From JADLHS01 sp044225555 (GTDB taxonomy: Bacteria; Verrucomicrobiota; Verrucomicrobiia; Limisphaerales; JADLHS01), in the NCBI GenBank assembly GCA_044225555.1, contig JBGAIM010000012.1:62001-126000 (forward strand): a stretch of 64,000 nucleotides of DNA, given 5' to 3'. Numbering within the stretch: position 1 is the stretch's first letter; the number at the start of each line of letters is the position of its first letter. A model generated the notes under the pieces. The model was not told where the DNA came from. It saw only the letters and a list, made by a program, of their open reading frames with translations, and searched no databases. The translations under genes and the position numbers were made by a program. This document shows, in pieces, positions 24,885 to 33,146 of the stretch.

Positions 24885-25033
24885 CCCTCACCCTGACCCT
24901 CTCCCCCGGGAGAGGGAACAGCCATTGTCCGCCTTCTGATTTGCGGATGATCGTCCGGCCAATTCCGTCGCACGACATTTCAAGAACGCGGCGAACGATT
25001 CTCCCTCTCCGTGGGGAGAGGGCGGGGTGAGGG
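24885..25033. repeat. Pair of inverted ccctcacc...ctctccc repeats
   Basis: Two units of the widespread CCCTCACC-type repeat are present. The left unit (24885-24916) reads ccctcaccctgaccctctcc then gggagaggg; the right unit (25003-25033) has ccctctcc, ggggagaggg and ggtgaggg. They are inverted relative to each other and flank about 85 bases of unremarkable sequence. Similar repeats are common between genes in many Gram-negative genomes. Confidence 0.65.
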
Positions 25034-25170
25034 AGGTCGTTTCACAAGATCTTTCAAACCGGAATCACCGCCACACCCCGCACCGTCCCGGATGGCGGCG
25101 GCAAGGGAGCCGTATCGCTTTGGGTGGAGCTTTATTGAAACATTCGTCGCCGCCGGCGTGTTCTACTGGC

Positions 25171-26205
25171 ATGATCATCTGGCCCCGGCTGTTGTTCGGC
25201 TTTCTGGTCCTGATTTCCGCGGAGGGTTTTTCCGGCGCCTCGGTCGCAACGGGGTTCTGGACTCCCTGGACGTGGCTGGTAACCTACTGGTTGTACTTCG
25301 CGCATTTTTTCTTTTTTACAACGCTGGCCGTGCATACCGGGCGGACGTCATTGGGGGCGCTCTATCTTTGGGGCGTCTTGTACGGCCTCTACGAATCCTG
25401 GATCACCAAGGTGATCTGGTACGGCTACGGGGGTGATGGGAAACTTGCTTTGGGGCAGCTCGGTCCGTTTGGCTTCTCGGAAATTAGCATGGTGTTTCTG
25501 TTTCATCCTGTGCTGTCGTTCCTGCTGCCGCTGGCGGTCGCGTGCCTGCTGTGTCCCAAACTGCGCGAGCTGTTTCCGGAGGTTGCCTGGGTGACCGGCG
25601 ACAGCCGCCGGGCGCGGGCGGCGCGCCTCTACATCATTTTCTCCTCTGCTTGCACACTCGGCATGAACTCCGGCGGGTTGGTGCATCTTTGCCTGAACAT
25701 TGCATTCATTTGCGCCTTGCTGCTGGCATTGGCGCGGATGGCACGTCCGGGGCTGGCGGGTGCGGACGCGCGCTCGCTGGTGGTTTTCGGCCGGCGGGGT
25801 TTTGCGGGGCTGTGCATTTATCTGGCAGCGCTCTACGGCGTTACGTACTTCTTCCTGCTCCCGCAAGGACTGCCCTCAGCGATAGTGCAATTGACAACCC
25901 TGGCGTTTTACGCGGTCGTGATTGCTGGAATCTGGATGTACCGCGAAAGGGAACCATTGGCGGGCGCGGAAACGACGGTTGACCCGAGGGAACTACGGCG
26001 TGCCGTCACAATTTTCGCGGCAGTAACTGTACTCGCATTGCCGCTTTCGCTTCCGCAGATTAAGTCGGCGATCTTCATTCCGGTGGTCGCCAACTTCGTG
26101 GTGTGGACCCCGCTGGGCATGCTTTTGACGACGATTGCTTTGTGGCGAGGTTGGCGGGAATGGGCGGGAGGCGTACGAAGCCAGCCTGAGTGCAAGGCTG
26201 TTTGA
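25171..26205 (+). CDS. Polytopic membrane protein of unknown function
   Basis: 344 residues from ATG 25171 (MIIWPRLLFGFLVLISAEGF). Upstream in-frame codons overlap the inverted repeat and are low-complexity, so the shorter form is preferred. About nine hydrophobic segments can be seen, beginning with LLFGFLVLISAEGFSGASVA, LVTYWLYFAHFFFFTTLAV, MVFLFHPVLSFLLPLAVACL and LCLNIAFICALLLALARM. I see no transporter or enzyme motif. The gene is monocistronic as far as can be seen; its downstream neighbour is convergent. Confidence 0.65.
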   Translation: MIIWPRLLFGFLVLISAEGFSGASVATGFWTPWTWLVTYWLYFAHFFFFTTLAVHTGRTSLGALYLWGVLYGLYESWITKVIWYGYGGDGKLALGQLGPFGFSEISMVFLFHPVLSFLLPLAVACLLCPKLRELFPEVAWVTGDSRRARAARLYIIFSSACTLGMNSGGLVHLCLNIAFICALLLALARMARPGLAGADARSLVVFGRRGFAGLCIYLAALYGVTYFFLLPQGLPSAIVQLTTLAFYAVVIAGIWMYREREPLAGAETTVDPRELRRAVTIFAAVTVLALPLSLPQIKSAIFIPVVANFVVWTPLGMLLTTIALWRGWREWAGGVRSQPECKAV

Positions 26206-26272
26206 GCCCAGCCCGAATTGGGCCATGGCACACGAAGCTATCCCCACGAGCGCCTGCCGCCGGCACCCAGTA

Positions 26273-26953
26273 TCAAGGCACTTTGACCGTTGGTTGCTTG
26301 GATTGATTGTAGGTCGCCAGTTCGCTGAAGGTCAGGAAGTCGCCTCCTTGCTGGCGGAGTTCGGCGAGGATGGCGGGTAGTTGTTCCAAGGTCTCGTCCC
26401 GCCATTCGTGAAACAAAATGACCGAGCCGTCCTTCACATTGGTGGTGGCTTTGCGTTTGATTTCCTCGGCGCTGACGGACCGGTCGTAGTCTTGTGACAC
26501 CACGACTTGCTTGAGCGAATAGACCTCGAGCTTTGCCTTGGCGGCGGTGGCGCGGACGCGGTCGTCGGTTTCGAGGAAAGGCGGCCAATACCATTTGGGG
26601 GTGAAGCCCGTGGTCGTGGCGATGATTTTCTGAGCATCCACAATTTCGTGATCCAGCTTGGCGTCGTCGCAGTCCTTCGGATGGCGATGGGAATAGGAGT
26701 GATTGGCAATCTCGTGTCCGCCAGCGGCGATGGCTTTGGCAGTGTCCGGGTGCGTCTCGACGTTGGTTGCCACGAGGCTGAATGTGACGTGAATCTTTTC
26801 TCGGGCGAACAACTCCAGCAGCTTGGGCGCATGGTCGGGGAAGGGGCCGTCGTCGAACACGAGCGCGACGTGGACGGTGTTTGAATCAGCTGCGGCCACG
26901 CAAGTCTTTGCGAGCGAAGCCGCGATGAGAAGCAAGGGCCAGAGGAGTTTCAT
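26273..26953 (-). CDS. Exported polysaccharide deacetylase (NodB domain)
   Basis: A 226-residue protein with signal peptide MKLLWPLLLIAASLAKTCVAAA. The NodB fold shows the catalytic/metal motif LVFDDGPFPDH (motif 1) and HEIANHSYSHRHP (motif 2, metal-binding histidines). WYWPPFLETDDRVR corresponds to motif 3 with an altered arginine position (usually RxPxG), and LFHEWRDET to motif 5. Such enzymes remove N- or O-acetyl groups from cell-wall or surface glycans. The ATG at 26953 starts the signal peptide; five extra residues upstream are possible. Confidence 0.82.
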   Translation of the reverse strand: MKLLWPLLLIAASLAKTCVAAADSNTVHVALVFDDGPFPDHAPKLLELFAREKIHVTFSLVATNVETHPDTAKAIAAGGHEIANHSYSHRHPKDCDDAKLDHEIVDAQKIIATTTGFTPKWYWPPFLETDDRVRATAAKAKLEVYSLKQVVVSQDYDRSVSAEEIKRKATTNVKDGSVILFHEWRDETLEQLPAILAELRQQGGDFLTFSELATYNQSKQPTVKVP

Positions 26954-27087
26954 TGGATCGGAGGGCACGCGGTGGACATGGCGGGAACTTTAATGTCGCG
27001 GAGGTTTTCGTCGAGCATGATTTGGTTTACTTGTGTTTGCCGGCTTGGGCGGAGGCGGGCTTGCTTTCATGGGGAAGGTGTGGTTGG

Positions 27088-27939
27088 ATGCAGCGAACAA
27101 TCCCGATTCCCATGCAAGTTTCCGCGAAAGGGCGGCAAGGGTTCACGCTGATCGAGTTGCTGGTGGTGGTGGCCATCATTGCGATCCTCGCCGCCATGTT
27201 GTTGCCGGCTTTGGGAGGCGCCAAACATGCCGCGTGGCGTACCCGCTGTGTGAGCAATGAGCGGCAAATGATCCTGGCCTGGACGTTGTATGCGGTGGAC
27301 AACCGGGAGTGGTTGGTGCCGAACGGCGGCCGGATCACAAGCGGCCCGGCGGTCAATCCCTATCTGTGGGTCTATGGTGGTAACCATGGCGATGACCAGA
27401 CCCTCACCAATATGCAGTACTTGGTCGGGAATAATTACGCGCTTTTTGCCCCGTACATCAAGTCCGTGGAGATTTACAAGTGTCCGGCGGATCGCACGCT
27501 CTGGCCGGTTCGGGGCAAGGGGAATGTGTTTGAGTTGCGCAGTTATTCCCTGAATTGCTACCTCGGCACCCGGTCGGTGAACGTGGAGGGGCCACTCTCA
27601 CTCAGTTCCAGCTTTCGGGTTTCTCTCAAGTCCTCAGAGCTGGCGACCAGCGGGTCGGCCAATCGCTTTGTTTTTATGGACGTCAACCCGGCCAGTATCT
27701 GCACTCCCGGTTTCGGGGTGGAAATGAACAGCGACGTGTTTGTGCATTATCCCTCCAGCTTTCACCGGGGAGCCGGCGTGGTTTCATTTGCGGATACGCA
27801 TGTTGAGGCGCGAAAATGGCTGGATGCCCGGACCAAGAAGGGCCTCACGAGCGGGGCGCAGATGATTTCTCACAACGATCCCTCGCCCCGGAATCCTGAC
27901 TTGCAGTGGATTCGTGACCGCACCACCGTCCGGAAATAG
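27088..27939 (+). CDS. Large pilin-like protein with prepilin N-terminus (H-X-DG type)
   Basis: A 283-residue protein. The leader MQRTIPIPMQVSAKGRQG is followed by FTLIELLVVVAIIAILAAML and LPALGGAKHAAWRTRC, the N-terminus of type IV pilin/pseudopilin-like proteins very abundant in Verrucomicrobia and Planctomycetes. The globular part ends with HRGAGVVSFADTHVEARKW, the H...D(G/T)H motif of this group. Function is unknown; they may form surface fibres or be released. The start at 27088 has a GGAAGG upstream; ATG 27112 is also possible. Confidence 0.8.
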   Translation: MQRTIPIPMQVSAKGRQGFTLIELLVVVAIIAILAAMLLPALGGAKHAAWRTRCVSNERQMILAWTLYAVDNREWLVPNGGRITSGPAVNPYLWVYGGNHGDDQTLTNMQYLVGNNYALFAPYIKSVEIYKCPADRTLWPVRGKGNVFELRSYSLNCYLGTRSVNVEGPLSLSSSFRVSLKSSELATSGSANRFVFMDVNPASICTPGFGVEMNSDVFVHYPSSFHRGAGVVSFADTHVEARKWLDARTKKGLTSGAQMISHNDPSPRNPDLQWIRDRTTVRK

Positions 27940-28010
27940 GATTCTCACCCCGCCAATAGTTTCCCGCTTGTCTTCAAGCGACTGGTTTCTGAATCTACCC
28001 GCCGACAAAT

Positions 28011-29024
28011 ATGGCAAAGCGCGCATTGATCACGGGCATCACCGGGCAGGACGGTTCTTATCTGGCCGAGCTGCTTCTGGGCAAGGGATATGAAGTCCAC
28101 GGCATCATTCGCCGGGCCAGCACGTTCAACACGGGGCGCTTGGATCCGATCTACCAGGATCCGCATGCGAGCCGGAAGCGGCTTTTTTTGCACTACGGAG
28201 ATTTGAGCGATGCCAGCGCGCTTGCGCGGTTGATGCTCAAAGTGCAGCCGGAGGAAATCTACAACCTGGCGGCCCAAAGCCACGTGCGCGTGAGCTTCGA
28301 CAGTCCGGAATACACGACGGACATCACGGCCACCGGTGCGGTGCGGTTGTTGGAGGCGATTCGCGAGACGGGGATCAAGCCGCGGTATTATCAAGCGTCG
28401 TCCTCTGAGATGTATGGCAAGGTGGTGGAAACGCCGCAGACCGAGATGACGCCGTTTTACCCGCGCAGCCCGTATGGTTGTGCGAAGGTGTATGCCTATT
28501 GGATCACGGTGAATTACCGCGAATCGTACGGGTTGCATGCGAGCAATGGGATTCTGTTCAATCACGAATCGCCCCGGCGCGGTGAGACCTTCGTGACGCG
28601 GAAGATCACGCGGGCGGTGGCGCACATCAAGGCGGGGTTGCAGGACAAGCTGTATCTCGGCAATCTCGACGCCAAGCGCGATTGGGGCTACGCGAAGGAA
28701 TACGTCGAGGCGATGTGGCTGATGTTGCAGCAACCGGAGGCGGATGATTACGTGATCTCGACGAACGAGACGCACTCGGTGCGCGAGTTTCTGGAAGTTG
28801 CGTTCGGCCACGTTGGTTTGGATTGGAAGAAATACGTGGAGATTGATCCGCGTTATCATCGCCCGGCGGAGGTGGATTTGCTCATCGGCGATTGCAGCAA
28901 AGCCCGCAAGAAGCTGGGTTGGGAGCCCAAGACGAAGTTTAGGGAATTGACCACGCTGATGGTGGACGCGGATATCGAACTGCTGCGTCGTCATCGGGAA
29001 GGGGAGATCAAGGTCACCGGATGA
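28011..29024 (+). CDS. gmd: GDP-mannose 4,6-dehydratase
   Basis: First step from GDP-mannose towards GDP-L-fucose or GDP-rhamnose. The NAD(P) motif is GITGQDGSYLAELL (residues 9-22), followed by GIIRRAST and YNLAAQSHV. The SDR catalytic pair is YGCAKVY around residue 155. NGILFNHESPRRGETFVTRKI is a GMD signature. At 337 residues it is typical. The partner fcl lies 11.6 kb away in the same glycan locus on the other strand, so GDP-L-fucose is the likely product. Confidence 0.95.
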   Translation: MAKRALITGITGQDGSYLAELLLGKGYEVHGIIRRASTFNTGRLDPIYQDPHASRKRLFLHYGDLSDASALARLMLKVQPEEIYNLAAQSHVRVSFDSPEYTTDITATGAVRLLEAIRETGIKPRYYQASSSEMYGKVVETPQTEMTPFYPRSPYGCAKVYAYWITVNYRESYGLHASNGILFNHESPRRGETFVTRKITRAVAHIKAGLQDKLYLGNLDAKRDWGYAKEYVEAMWLMLQQPEADDYVISTNETHSVREFLEVAFGHVGLDWKKYVEIDPRYHRPAEVDLLIGDCSKARKKLGWEPKTKFRELTTLMVDADIELLRRHREGEIKVTG

Positions 29025-29079
29025 CGCCAACGGATGCACGCAGCACGTAAATCGAACAACTGGAACTCTTAGACGACGG

Positions 29080-30831
29080 CTAGTACCAGTTTAGAAAAAG
29101 GATCCGCTGATCGCCGGGGGCGATTGGCGGCGGGGAGTCAAACTGCGGTCCCAGCCAGACCACTGCGACTTTGAGATCACCCGGAACTTCAAGGTGGTGG
29201 TTGCCGACAGCAAGTTCAACCGGGCCATTGGTCACGGGTTTCCCATTTAGGGTGGAGATCAGGTTTACTTTGTCTCCGGCTGCGGGTCGCGTGATTTGGT
29301 TGGGCTTGTTGGTGTCGATGATGCCGGAGCGTGGAAGTGTATCAATGAGGTATCGTCCGGGATGGAAGATTTCAAAGTTGCCGCCGCCGGCGGGCAATAC
29401 TGTCCCGAGCACCCAGAAATCATCTGCCAGTGGCACATACCTTTGGCTGATAAACTCATGGTCTTCCGGGGGCAGCCAGGAGGTGCGATAGCTGGGGATG
29501 AATACTGCCGCCGGTCGCGCCGCCAACATCTCGCGGACGCGCGAGCCGGGGGTATTCACGACGCCTCGGATGTTCAGGCTGTGCAAATACCACTGGAAAT
29601 GGATGCTGCGCCGAGTAGGCACCATGCCGATGGCGTCATAAACGGGGTCCTTGACCGGGTCTGTGAATTCCTCCGCGAGCATCATCAATTGCCGCTGCCG
29701 GATGTTTGGCCGATCCAGATGCCGGAAGGAAGCGACGCAGAAGGGCACGAGATGGACAACGACGATGACCATGCCCGCCACCGGCCAAAGCGAGCTGCGT
29801 TCGGCCAGCGTTTTCCAAAGGGTCCGGGCATAACTGAAAGAGAGCAGGAACGCATAGGGCACGAAGTGGAGCAGGTTGTAGGGGAATGGCGTTGGGTTTG
29901 CGCACAGGGCAGCTAACGCGCCCAGCATTAACAAAAGCTCGGGGAGGTTTCCCTCCCAATTCAACGCGTTTCTGCGGCGCCGGACCAAATCCGTGGTTAC
30001 CGCGTAACAAGCGGCCGTAGTTAGTGCCACCAGCAGCGGCGACTGCCCCAGGAGTCGTGCCAAGGTGCTCCAAGGCAAAAACCGGTTGCCACCATCACCG
30101 GTGGTGCTGCTCGCCGAAAGAGTCGTCACCCGGCGGAAAACCGAAAGGTAGTTCTCCCACGCGCCGTCCGTGCCGTAACCAAGCCGAATAACGGCCGTGG
30201 CCAACACCGCGCCGCCGAGCCAGACGAGACCCAACTGCCAGCGGGGGCGCTTGAAGTCGGGCGGTGGAAAAGCCAAGATGGCAAACGAAAGAGGTAGCGC
30301 GTACACCACGGTCTTCACCGCGGTGAAGAGCAGCATCACGGTCACGATGCCAGCCAGTGCGTAGGAGTATAAACCCAGCGGCTTGACTCGCACGGTCCAC
30401 CAGATCAGCAGGACTCCCGTCAGGACCAGGTTATCGTGGCGGATTTCGAAACCATAATCCCAAAGCGGCGCGAGCGTGGCGGCGGCGGTCAAGGCGATAA
30501 GCCCGGGCAGCGACAGCAGTTTGCGGCTGGCGATGGCGGCGAGGAGAAACAGATTGAGCCAGAAGCCACTGAGGAAAAGCAAACGGGCAGAGGTAAACAG
30601 TTCCGCGGAACCGGTGGCATTGCGCGTGAGCCAGGAGAGTGGGCCAAACAGGAACAAGGACGAATTGGTGAAAAACTCCGCTGCCTGGCCGGTGGCGAAA
30701 ACTCTCGCCATGTAGATGTTCTGGCATTCATCCACCTGGTAAATCCGGATTCGGGCGAGTTGAAGCGAGCAAAACGCCAAGCCGGCGATGGTCGCCAGAA
30801 GGAGGGCGTACCAGATGTGCCGTCGCGTCAT
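29080..30831 (-). CDS. GT-C type membrane glycosyltransferase-like protein
   Basis: 583 residues from ATG 30831, with about eleven hydrophobic segments followed by a soluble C-terminal domain. The first periplasmic loop carries YQVDECQNIYMAR, an acidic motif at the position of the catalytic acid in GT-C enzymes such as PMT/ArnT. It is clearly paralogous to the gene at 38013: both share (Y)xVDEC, LAPLWD(Y/F)GFE(I/V), NLxLTGxLL, AAVFIP(S/N)YRT and PLADDFWVLG. The 30831 start is favoured by alignment with that paralogue. Substrate unknown, presumably a lipid-linked sugar. Confidence 0.72.
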   Translation of the reverse strand: MTRRHIWYALLLATIAGLAFCSLQLARIRIYQVDECQNIYMARVFATGQAAEFFTNSSLFLFGPLSWLTRNATGSAELFTSARLLFLSGFWLNLFLLAAIASRKLLSLPGLIALTAAATLAPLWDYGFEIRHDNLVLTGVLLIWWTVRVKPLGLYSYALAGIVTVMLLFTAVKTVVYALPLSFAILAFPPPDFKRPRWQLGLVWLGGAVLATAVIRLGYGTDGAWENYLSVFRRVTTLSASSTTGDGGNRFLPWSTLARLLGQSPLLVALTTAACYAVTTDLVRRRRNALNWEGNLPELLLMLGALAALCANPTPFPYNLLHFVPYAFLLSFSYARTLWKTLAERSSLWPVAGMVIVVVHLVPFCVASFRHLDRPNIRQRQLMMLAEEFTDPVKDPVYDAIGMVPTRRSIHFQWYLHSLNIRGVVNTPGSRVREMLAARPAAVFIPSYRTSWLPPEDHEFISQRYVPLADDFWVLGTVLPAGGGNFEIFHPGRYLIDTLPRSGIIDTNKPNQITRPAAGDKVNLISTLNGKPVTNGPVELAVGNHHLEVPGDLKVAVVWLGPQFDSPPPIAPGDQRILFLNWY

Positions 30832-30957
30832 GACCGGATCACGAACACGGTGTGCATCCAACCTGGCGTTTTCCAGCGCAGCCGTCGACACGGTTTTGAT
30901 TCCATTGCAAGTCTCCGACTTGCCTGAAAGGCTGGAAAGATCATGACCATGCGAGTT

Positions 30958-31911
30958 TCATTCACGAGCCGGAGGCACTTCGAGGTTTTTTGTCTGCGCG
31001 ATAATGTACTCCGGACGCTTTTTTATCTCATCAAAGAGGCTGCCGATGTACTGGCCCAGGATTCCGATGGTCAACAACTGGACACCTCCGAAGAAAATGA
31101 TGGCTAAAATGACGGAGGTCCAACCGGTGACGAGGTAACGGGGGTTTGCCAGTTTGTTGCTGAGAATCCAGACAAACAGAACGAACCCCGCCACCACCGA
31201 GGTGAATCCGAGGCCAGTCGCCATTTGGAGTGGCTTCTTGGAAAAGTAAAAGATCGCCGTGGCCGCAAACCGCACCATCCGGTGAATGGAGTATTTAGTG
31301 ACGCCCGCGAAACGGGGAAGCCGCTCATAGTAGAAGGGTGTCTGCTTGAAACCGATCCAACTGATCAGGCCGCGGATGTACTTGTTGTTTTCAGGCAGGG
31401 CGTTAAACGCATCAATGATCTTGCGGTCAATCACGCGAAAATCGCCGGTGTTGACCGGCAGCGGATACTCGGAAAGCGAATTCAAAATCGAATAGAACAA
31501 CTTGGCGGTAACGCGCTTGAAGACCGTCTCGCCCTGGCGCTTTTTTCTGACGCCGTAAACCACATTCGAGCCGCTGGTGATCAGCAGTTCAATCATCTGG
31601 GGCACCACCTCCGGCGGGTCCTGTAGGTCCGCGTCGATGATCACGGCCAACTCACCGCGAGACTGCTTGAGACCGGCGCTGACGGCGGGTTGGTGTCCAA
31701 AATTTCGAGAGAAGGCGATGAGTTTGATCCGGCGATCGCCCTCGGCCAGGGCGTCAAGAATGGTCCTCGTCGAGTCCCGACTGCCATCATCAATGTAGAT
31801 GAACTCGAACTGGAAGCGCGTGTCATCAACCAGAGCTGACCCAAGATGGGAACTGGTTTCGCGGATGACCGCTTCCTCGTTGAAGCACGGAATGATTACT
31901 GACACGAGCAT
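30958..31911 (-). CDS. GT2 glycosyltransferase, GtrB/DPM1-like, with two C-terminal membrane helices
   Basis: A 317-residue protein. The GT-A domain begins VSVIIPCFNEEAVI, IDDGSRDSTRTIL carries the nucleotide-binding aspartates, and IDADLQDPPEV is the DxD-type motif. YPLPVNTGDFRVIDR and the SKKPLQMATGLGFTSVV plus TGWTSVILAIIFFGGVQLL helices match enzymes that load sugars onto undecaprenyl phosphate. It could supply the lipid-linked donors used by the GT-C proteins on either side. The gene is six bases from the next GT2 gene. Confidence 0.88.
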   Translation of the reverse strand: MLVSVIIPCFNEEAVIRETSSHLGSALVDDTRFQFEFIYIDDGSRDSTRTILDALAEGDRRIKLIAFSRNFGHQPAVSAGLKQSRGELAVIIDADLQDPPEVVPQMIELLITSGSNVVYGVRKKRQGETVFKRVTAKLFYSILNSLSEYPLPVNTGDFRVIDRKIIDAFNALPENNKYIRGLISWIGFKQTPFYYERLPRFAGVTKYSIHRMVRFAATAIFYFSKKPLQMATGLGFTSVVAGFVLFVWILSNKLANPRYLVTGWTSVILAIIFFGGVQLLTIGILGQYIGSLFDEIKKRPEYIIAQTKNLEVPPARE

Positions 31912-31916
31912 GGGAT

Positions 31917-32765
31917 TTATGCGGGCAGCTTGCCTTTCTTTCTGGCGTTAAGGTTAATCACCAAGTTTCGCAGAATGCACCAATGAAAAGAAAAAAAGTA
32001 TCCACTTAATACGTCTAGCCGACTCACCCGGTAATAGTGTTCAGTCCGGAGTTTGCGAGCGTACGAGCGAAAATAGGCCGCTTGAGCCAGGCCCACTTTG
32101 GTGCTGACCGAAGTGCCGGAAATTCTAAAGCCAGCCAGTCGCTCCGAATCAATGAAGACGTCGCCGGCCTTGAGCAATTCGCCCCAAAAGCCCAGGTCGA
32201 GGGTGTAGGGATTGCTGGCATCGAACCAGGTGCGGCCTTGGGTTGTTTCGCGTCGGAATAATCCGACGGCCGGTTCCCCTAAAAGGTTTGTGCCCCACCG
32301 GACACAAGCTTTGACCACACGCGAACCTGCCATGCGGCCGGATTTGAAACGGGGGCCTCGCCGAAAAATGATCCTGCCGGAAGGATCAATGACTTCACTG
32401 CCGCAGATTGCCAGAACCACATTTGAATTCGCTGAGTCTTCCAATTGCCCCACCTGTCGTTCCAAGCAGGCGGGATGGATCACATCATCGCCACACAGGA
32501 CTTTTAGGTACTTGCCGCTCGCGAGGGAGAGGGCTTTGTTCCAATTTCGGCCAATGCCGAGGTTGCGCTCGTTGGCGGTGAATTTTATCCGGGGGTCAGA
32601 GAACTGCTTGATCGCGGCGACGGTGGCATCCGTCGAACAATCGTCCGTGATGATAATTTCCAAATCGGCACAGGTTTGCTCCAGCACGCTTTTCAGCGTT
32701 GCGGCAATGAATTCCCCGTTGTTGTAGGCGGGGATGCAGACGCTTACTAAGGGTTGCCTAACCAT
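31917..32765 (-). CDS. GT2 family glycosyltransferase
   Basis: A 282-residue cytoplasmic GT-A enzyme. LVSVCIPAYNNGEFIAATL starts the domain, EIIITDDCSTDATVAAI holds the nucleotide-binding aspartates, and KVLCGDDVIHPACL is the DxD motif. There is no membrane segment. It is the first gene of a minus-strand unit with the GtrB-like gene. Acceptor and donor sugars cannot be read from sequence. Confidence 0.88.
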   Translation of the reverse strand: MVRQPLVSVCIPAYNNGEFIAATLKSVLEQTCADLEIIITDDCSTDATVAAIKQFSDPRIKFTANERNLGIGRNWNKALSLASGKYLKVLCGDDVIHPACLERQVGQLEDSANSNVVLAICGSEVIDPSGRIIFRRGPRFKSGRMAGSRVVKACVRWGTNLLGEPAVGLFRRETTQGRTWFDASNPYTLDLGFWGELLKAGDVFIDSERLAGFRISGTSVSTKVGLAQAAYFRSYARKLRTEHYYRVSRLDVLSGYFFSFHWCILRNLVINLNARKKGKLPA

Positions 32766-33146
32766 CGTGGATAGAGATCACTGTTAATCCTGCGGCTACC
32801 GTGAGCCAAGCTGGTGCCAACGTTGGGCCGCGCGGCAAGATTTCTTGCATGGCGGTAACTGAAGGATGAATGTCTCAATGTGTCCAGTTCCTGGTGCTGG
32901 TCTGCCGCTTGCTACAGGCTTGTTGCCCAGTCATCATGCGGTTTGGGGCTCCTGATTGTAAAGCGCCATGCAAACTAACTCGATGGATTTGATTCTGAAT
33001 GCAGATTGTCGCCAGCAAGAGGGCGCGACAGACTGGACTGATGACTTCGGAAATGGCGTCAAGCCGGTGGCCACCCCTTTGCGGGCCGGAACTTGCAGGG
33101 CTGCCACGACCTTAACCGCAGGAGTGGCTCATGGAACAGCTCACCA
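32766..33146. other. Divergent intergenic region in the glycan locus
   Basis: About 380 bases separate the divergent GT2 gene and the membrane protein gene. Only short, unconvincing frames are present. I see no repeat, RNA gene or clear promoter motif; promoters for both neighbours should lie here. Confidence 0.4.
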
